From contig JAIRVA010000057.1 in the NCBI GenBank assembly GCA_031254155.1, positions 1 through 10,215 of the forward strand: a stretch of DNA of 10,215 nucleotides, in the 5' to 3' direction. This stretch comes from Propionibacteriaceae bacterium (lineage in GTDB: Bacteria > Actinomycetota > Actinomycetes > Propionibacteriales > Propionibacteriaceae). The notes under the pieces are model-generated. The model saw only the letters and a list, made by a program, of their open reading frames with translations, did not search any database and was not told where the DNA came from. Positions 6,657-10,215 of the stretch are shown piece by piece (the first letter of the stretch is position 1; each line of letters opens with the position of its first letter). A program made the translations under genes and the position numbers.

Positions 6657-7370
6657 GTGGTCACAGATGCTTTCGCGGGACGAGCCGAGGTCTACGCGCA
6701 GGGTCGCCTGGATTGCGCCGACCGGGCGGTCGAGTTTCTCTACGGGTTGGTGGCGGCGGACAGCCCACGGATCGCTGACATCGGTGCCGGCACGGGCAAG
6801 CTCACCGCGCAGTTGGCCCGTCGTCCGGGTGAGGTGTGGGCCGTCGAGCCGGACCCGGACATGCGGGCGCAGGCCGAGGCCGGACTGGCCGGGCTGGGTA
6901 ACGTTCACATCGTGGCGGGGACGGCGGAAGCGACCACGTTGCGCGCACACAGCGTCGATCTGGTCGTGTGTGCCCAGGCGTTCCACTGGTTCGACCCGGT
7001 CGCGTTCCGGGCCGAGTGTGAGCGGATCGGACCGGCGCCCGTCGCTATCCTCTATAACTCGCCGTCACGTCGGCGGCATGCCGAGTTGTCGTGGTGGAAC
7101 CCGTGGCATCAGGCGCCGCGGTGGGAGGACCGGCAGGGGGCGATCCGCGAGTTCTTCGGCCAGCCCCTGACACGCGTCGAGTTTCCGCACCCGTTGCGGT
7201 ACGCCCACGACGAGTTCCTCGCCTCCATGATGTCGCACTCCACCACGCCTCGCGCGGACGACCCGGCGTACGAACGGTACCGCGAGTCGGTGGAGGCCAT
7301 CTTCGCCCGCGAGGCCCAGGACGGCGTACTGGCTGTCGACAACGTGACCTTTGTCTACTGGGGCGGCTAG
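6657..7370 (+). CDS. Class I SAM-dependent methyltransferase
   Basis: This 237-residue cytoplasmic enzyme has a Rossmann methyltransferase core. The N-terminus FAGRAEVYAQGR (6-17) is typical of the Methyltransf_11/UbiE-like group. Motif I is IADIGAGTGKLT (39-50), which holds the Gly-rich SAM loop. VWAVEPDPDM (60-69) supplies the acidic residue for the SAM ribose, AGTAEATTL (87-95) is motif II, and VVCAQAFHWFD (103-113) is the motif IV region. The C-terminal half (WWNPWHQAPRWEDR, then FFGQPLTRVEF) probably forms the substrate lid. The methyl acceptor cannot be told from the sequence. The GTG start fits the -10 spacing, and the next ATG (6667) is in another frame. The gene is divergent from the sugar operon and ends only 18 bp from the convergent toxin gene, so it is most likely a single-gene unit with no clear link to either. 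Confidence 0.88.
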   Translation: MVTDAFAGRAEVYAQGRLDCADRAVEFLYGLVAADSPRIADIGAGTGKLTAQLARRPGEVWAVEPDPDMRAQAEAGLAGLGNVHIVAGTAEATTLRAHSVDLVVCAQAFHWFDPVAFRAECERIGPAPVAILYNSPSRRRHAELSWWNPWHQAPRWEDRQGAIREFFGQPLTRVEFPHPLRYAHDEFLASMMSHSTTPRADDPAYERYRESVEAIFAREAQDGVLAVDNVTFVYWGG

Positions 7371-7388
7371 TGGCCGTCGGGCTCCTTG

Positions 7389-7817
7389 TCATCTGGGGGA
7401 GAGTTGGCGCAGGTACCGCCGGTCCCGCGGTCGGAGTGCCGCCGCGATCCTGGTGTCGAACGTGACCAGTACGCCGCCTCGCGCGGCGGCCAGATCGAGC
7501 AGATGGAGGTCCGTCACTTGGGCTGGCCCCTGGAGGGCGTACGCGAACCGAGAGCGCTCGAACTGTTCGCCGTCGGGCCAGAACGCGACGTGCGGTTGTT
7601 GTTTGAGGATGCCCAGCAGGGTGAGGGCGGCGGCGGGCGGGAGGGGCGAGCCGTTCATGACATCCGCCCGGGTCAGCAGCCGGACCAGACCGGTCTCCGT
7701 CATCGGCGTCGTGGCGAAGCTCTCGCAGGTGTCGAACCACTCGGCGGCCGGGGCGTGGAACGGGTGCGCCGGGACATGCAGCGCCAGCAGGAAATTGGTG
7801 TCCGCCAGATCAGTCAT
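7389..7817 (-). CDS. PIN-domain ribonuclease toxin, VapC family
   Basis: This 142-residue protein has the full PIN fold, a Mg2+-dependent RNase that usually cuts tRNA or rRNA. The acidic metal site is complete: Asp6 (LADTNFLLAL), Glu41 (TPMTETGLVRLL), Asp103 (QVTDLHLLDLAA, with Asp108 near) and Asp121 (VLVTFDTRIA). ALHVPAHPFHAPAAEWF (12-28) is a common sequence of one actinobacterial VapC subgroup. ATG 7817 lies inside the antitoxin gene (8-bp overlap, ATGACTGA), so the toxin is probably made by coupled re-initiation and kept below antitoxin level. All catalytic residues are present, so it should be active when freed. The target RNA is unknown. Confidence 0.9.
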   Translation of the reverse strand: MTDLADTNFLLALHVPAHPFHAPAAEWFDTCESFATTPMTETGLVRLLTRADVMNGSPLPPAAALTLLGILKQQPHVAFWPDGEQFERSRFAYALQGPAQVTDLHLLDLAAARGGVLVTFDTRIAAALRPRDRRYLRQLSPR

Positions 7818-8037
7818 CGAGTAGTGCCGCCTCGGCTGCGGCGAGGTTCACCGTGACATCGGGCAGGAGCATCAGGCCCCGCACTCCACGGGGGCGGGTC
7901 GCCTCGAGCCCCTGCTCGGCCAGGCTCAGGAGCGCATCGGCGGGTTTGGCGCCGGGTAGCCGTCGCTGTCCCTCGAGAATAATCCGGTCCACACGCGGGA
8001 CTCGCGTGATCGTCAGCCGGTCGAGTGTGGTTGGCAT
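7810..8037 (-). CDS. VapB-like antitoxin, ribbon-helix-helix type
   Basis: This 75-residue protein is the cognate antitoxin of the PIN toxin, as shown by its position, size and 8-bp overlap. Residues 7-15 (RLTITRVPR) could be the DNA-contacting beta strand, and 16-46 two helices split at LPGAKP, as in ribbon-helix-helix repressors. The C-terminal 25 residues, with hydrophobic LMLLPDVTVNL and an acidic end (LLDD), would wrap the toxin and block its active site. I am less sure of the DNA-binding fold than of the pairing. The ATG at 8037 lies 6 nt after a -10 box with no Shine-Dalgarno, so the mRNA looks leaderless. Like most such pairs it probably represses its own promoter through the palindrome at 8044-8054. 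Confidence 0.8.
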   Translation of the reverse strand: MPTTLDRLTITRVPRVDRIILEGQRRLPGAKPADALLSLAEQGLEATRPRGVRGLMLLPDVTVNLAAAEAALLDD

Positions 8038-8043
8038 ATCCCG

Positions 8044-8054
8044 AGTGTAACACT
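8044..8054 (-). promoter_or_regulatory. Antitoxin -10 box within a perfect palindrome (candidate autoregulatory operator)
   Basis: The minus strand reads AGTGT-T-ACACT, a perfect 5-bp inverted repeat. Its right half plus centre (TACACT, 8049-8044) is a good -10 box ending 6 nt before the antitoxin ATG. Antitoxin bound here would cover the -10 directly. A TTGACC at 8064-8059 looks like a -35 but is only 9 nt from the -10, so it is not a normal partner. Confidence 0.6.
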
Positions 8055-8144
8055 ATCTGGTCAAACTGTGCGGTCTGGTACGACACCGTTCGAGTCAAGG
8101 TGCTGTGGGCGACTGGGCATCGTTCCCGACGACCTGCAACCTGC

Positions 8145-8234
8145 CCAAAACCGGCTGAACGGAAGAGGCTTGTCGGTTTTGGCCACCTTTGACGGCAAGA
8201 TCTGGCGGTTTCAGGCCGCGGATATCGCCAAAAC
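8145..8234. repeat. Cluster of CCAAAAC/GTTTTGG motifs in alternating orientation
   Basis: CCAAAACCG (8145-8153) pairs perfectly with CGGTTTTGG (8174-8182) across a 20-nt loop. GTTTTGGC (8176-8183) also pairs with GCCAAAAC (8227-8234). A fourth, imperfect copy is GGCGGTTTCAGG (8204-8215). The rest of the 234-bp gap between the antitoxin and the large membrane gene (8038-8271) holds no convincing gene. The first pair could be a weak bidirectional terminator, but neither strand has a U-run directly after the stem. Confidence 0.45.
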
Positions 8235-8271
8235 AGGAATGCCCGTCGAAAGTGTCGGTAATGGCCCGGTC

Positions 8272-10215
8272 CTACGCCGCGTGGGGGACCAGGTCCAGGC
8301 GGGTAAGGACCTCCCGGCAGGCCGGCCGGCGCCGGGCGGCGTCCCAGATCTCCTGCACGTACGCGTCGTACCACTCCTGGCGTCCCGCCGCGGCGGCGTA
8401 CCCCCGCAACTGGACCAGCCAGCCGCCGGCCCGCTCGTAGTGGGCGCGCCCGGAGGCGAGCAACTCGTGGTCGATCAATGTCTGGTATTGCGCCAAGACA
8501 TCGGCGGGGCGCTCCGCGCCGAGGGTCTCGAGCAGGCCGGTCCACGTCTGGCTGGCCTGGGCATCGTCCCAGTCCGGGGCGGCGGCAAGGCTGGGTCCGG
8601 CTGGCTCGCCGGGTACGCTCGCTGTGACGGATCCGCCGGCCGCGCCGTTGTCCGCCGGCGGTACGTTGTCCGCGAACTCGTTGGCCGGTACCTCGCCCGC
8701 CCGCCCGTCGTCCTCCACGTTCGTCGCCGCGCGGGCGGTAGCGTCCACCACAGCGTCTTCACCGGCTCCCGTAGCGCCACCGTCGGCCACCACTGGACCA
8801 TTGTCTGTGGCTCCGTCGGTCTCTCCTGGCAGTTCGCCGTCTGCTTCGGGGGCCGCCCAAAAGTCCACCCCGTCGCTGCTGGCCCCACCATCACCGCTCA
8901 CCGTACCAACGACCGCGACATCATTGCTGGCGCCCGTACCACTGTCAGCTTCGCCCGCCGTACCGTCCCCACCGGGGAACAGCTCGGCCAGGGGAACGTA
9001 CCCCGCCGCCTCACTTTCGCCGATGCCGCGCCGCGGGGCGACCCGCGTACCCAACGACGCGACGGAGGTCCCCCGCCGGGGGTTCACCCGCCGGGCCTGG
9101 GCCCACGTCTCGGCGTCGGCCAACGCGTCGAAGGTCGTGGTCCGTGCGCGCAGCACCGCCAGCGCGGCGGCGGCCAGTCCGAGCACCAGCCAGCCGAGCA
9201 GGCTCAGCACGCCCGCCGCGAGCCCGCTACCACCCGCGATGACGATCTGGATGGCATCCAACGCCGTCGTCACCGGGGAGAACGAACGGACGAGGGTGAA
9301 CACGCCCGGCGTGGCGGTCGTGAGGCCCCCGGTGATCGTCACCACCGCGAAGGCCACGGCGACCAGTCGGCCGATCCCCTTCAACCACGCCACGAGCGCG
9401 AAGTTCACCACCACGAACACCGCTCCGGCGAGCAAGAGCAGGCCCGCGACCGTGAGCGACGAGACGAACGGCAGGTGTAGCACGACGAGGGCGACGACCG
9501 CGGTCAACACCGCCTGCGCTGCCACCGCGAGCCCGGGGGCGAGCGCCTCAGCCACGAGGCGCCACGAGTTCCCCGCCGCGTCCAGTTGCCGGGCGCGGAT
9601 GGGCCGCACGACCAGGTACGTCGCGAGCGCGCCCAGCCAGAGGGCGAGGAGCAGGATGAGGGCGGTCCAGCCGTCGCCGAATCCCGCTGTACCGTTCAGG
9701 TCCGTCGTGTCGATCGGGGAGGTCACCACGTTCTTGAGGGCCGCCCGGTCGGCGTCGGAGTACGTCGGGAGCTGGTCCAGGCCGGCCGCGAGGCCGTCCG
9801 CCAGTTGCCGCGAACCGTCAACGAGCGGCGAACTCCCATTCGCCACCAGGGCGAGCCCGCTGGTAAGGGCGTCCGCGCCGGCGGCCAGGGCGGACGCGCC
9901 GTCGGCCGACTGCGCGATCCCGTCGACGAGGGCCGGTGTCTGGGCAGCCAGCGTGTCCAGCCCCGTACTGACCTGGGTCACCCCGCTCACCACGAGGGGC
10001 ATCCCGTCCGCGACCTGGGCAATACCGCTAGTCAAGACCGGGAGGCCGTCCGCGAGCGCGGCGGTCCCGTCCGCCACCTGGTTCGCACCGGTGACAAGCT
10101 GATTCCCGCTGTCGCGGAGTGATGTCAGCAGGGCGAGGACATCGACCCCGCCGTCCGGCCAGTCGACGGAGTCGATGAGATCGGGGACATCCTCGACCGC
10201 CGCGAGCAGGGGGCC
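8272..10215 (-). CDS. YhgE/Pip-family membrane protein with acidic linker and extra C-terminal helical domain, N-terminus outside window
   Basis: The frame stays open to the right edge, so 647 C-terminal residues are visible and the true start lies beyond. GTG at 10077 is an internal Val codon. Visible residues 47-150 are Leu-x-x-Gly heptad repeats (ALADG, VLTSG, QVADG, ALAAG, ALTSG, QLADG), the extracellular stalk of YhgE/Pip proteins. About five hydrophobic segments follow (183-203, 224-249, 251-276, 281-298, 329-354), resembling an ABC-2-type permease domain. Residues about 397-546 are an acidic Gly/Asp/Ala-rich linker. The last 100 residues are a folded helical piece (DWDDAQASQTWTGLLETLG, HYERAGGWLVQLRGYAAAAG, EWYDAYVQEIWDAARRRPA). 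YhgE relatives are linked to phage adsorption and to export or secretion-associated loci, but the role here is unknown. The family rests on the repeats plus membrane layout. Confidence 0.8.
   Translation of the reverse strand, partial: GPLLAAVEDVPDLIDSVDWPDGGVDVLALLTSLRDSGNQLVTGANQVADGTAALADGLPVLTSGIAQVADGMPLVVSGVTQVSTGLDTLAAQTPALVDGIAQSADGASALAAGADALTSGLALVANGSSPLVDGSRQLADGLAAGLDQLPTYSDADRAALKNVVTSPIDTTDLNGTAGFGDGWTALILLLALWLGALATYLVVRPIRARQLDAAGNSWRLVAEALAPGLAVAAQAVLTAVVALVVLHLPFVSSLTVAGLLLLAGAVFVVVNFALVAWLKGIGRLVAVAFAVVTITGGLTTATPGVFTLVRSFSPVTTALDAIQIVIAGGSGLAAGVLSLLGWLVLGLAAAALAVLRARTTTFDALADAETWAQARRVNPRRGTSVASLGTRVAPRRGIGESEAAGYVPLAELFPGGDGTAGEADSGTGASNDVAVVGTVSGDGGASSDGVDFWAAPEADGELPGETDGATDNGPVVADGGATGAGEDAVVDATARAATNVEDDGRAGEVPANEFADNVPPADNGAAGGSVTASVPGEPAGPSLAAAPDWDDAQASQTWTGLLETLGAERPADVLAQYQTLIDHELLASGRAHYERAGGWLVQLRGYAAAAGRQEWYDAYVQEIWDAARRRPACREVLTRLDLVPHAA

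Noticed and set aside
7371..7388. Terminator between the convergent methyltransferase and toxin genes
   Set aside because: The 18-bp gap contains no stem-loop or T-run, so any terminator would have to lie inside a coding region and I see none.
8068..8274. A plus-strand reading frame in the intergenic gap, containing VLATFDGKIWRFQAADIAK, that looks somewhat protein-like
   Set aside because: It starts at a GTG without a ribosome site and runs on antisense through more than 1 kb of the membrane gene. I recognise no family, and third positions are less GC-biased than in the real genes. At most it is a relic.
9750..10100. DNA tandem repeat or minisatellite
   Set aside because: The repetition is at protein level (Leu-x-x-Gly heptads). 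The codons vary enough that no exact DNA repeat unit is present.
8624..10102. Long plus-strand open frame rich in Ala, Ser, Thr and Pro opposite the membrane protein
   Set aside because: It is an antisense shadow of high-GC coding DNA. Its composition has no domain signal, and the minus frame shows clear heptad repeats and membrane segments.

Overview
The window looks like chromosomal DNA of a high-GC actinobacterium. Third codon positions are strongly G/C, there is a lipoprotein with an actinobacterial-type signal peptide, a CUT1 sugar importer lacks its own ATPase gene, and two start codons lie only 6-7 nt behind a -10 box (apparent leaderless mRNAs, common in Actinobacteria). I cannot name a genus. 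No rRNA, tRNA, CRISPR array, insertion sequence or phage gene is visible.

Region 1 (6540 down to 1, minus strand) is one tightly packed six-gene sugar operon. In order of transcription it holds: a DUF5107/TPR protein, a SIS-domain sugar-phosphate protein (UPF0309/COG4821 type), a lipoprotein solute-binding protein, two CUT1 permeases, and a BadF/BadG-type kinase cut by the window edge. Three junctions are 4-bp ATGA or 1-bp overlaps, and the only larger gaps (21 and 35 bp) flank the binding protein. The content fits uptake and intracellular processing of an N-acetylated amino sugar or its oligosaccharide (NgcEFG-like importer, NagK/MurK-like kinase, phosphosugar SIS protein). The substrate is inferred, not shown. 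No glycoside hydrolase or transcription factor lies in the visible part. The ATPase is presumably a shared MsiK-type protein encoded elsewhere.

Region 2 (6428-6656) is a 229-bp divergent intergenic region. It holds the operon promoter, a repeated GTCTAGC motif, a leader hairpin, a small palindrome, and the promoter of a plus-strand methyltransferase. Region 3 (6657-7370) is that class I SAM-dependent methyltransferase, apparently leaderless from a GTG codon. Region 4 (7389-8054, minus) is a compact toxin-antitoxin pair: a small ribbon-helix-helix-like antitoxin overlaps a PIN-domain toxin by 8 bp, and a perfect palindrome covers the antitoxin -10 box. Region 5 (8055-8271) has no convincing gene but carries several related AAAAC/GTTTT motifs in both orientations. 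Region 6 (8272-10215, minus) is the 3' part of a large YhgE/Pip-family membrane protein. It has Leu/Gly heptad repeats, an ABC-2-like membrane domain, a long acidic low-complexity linker, and an unusual C-terminal helical tail resembling the one seen in SWIM zinc-finger proteins.

The best candidate for undescribed biology is the DUF5107 + SIS + importer + kinase operon, where two of the six proteins have no established biochemical role. The chimeric YhgE-like protein is the second.
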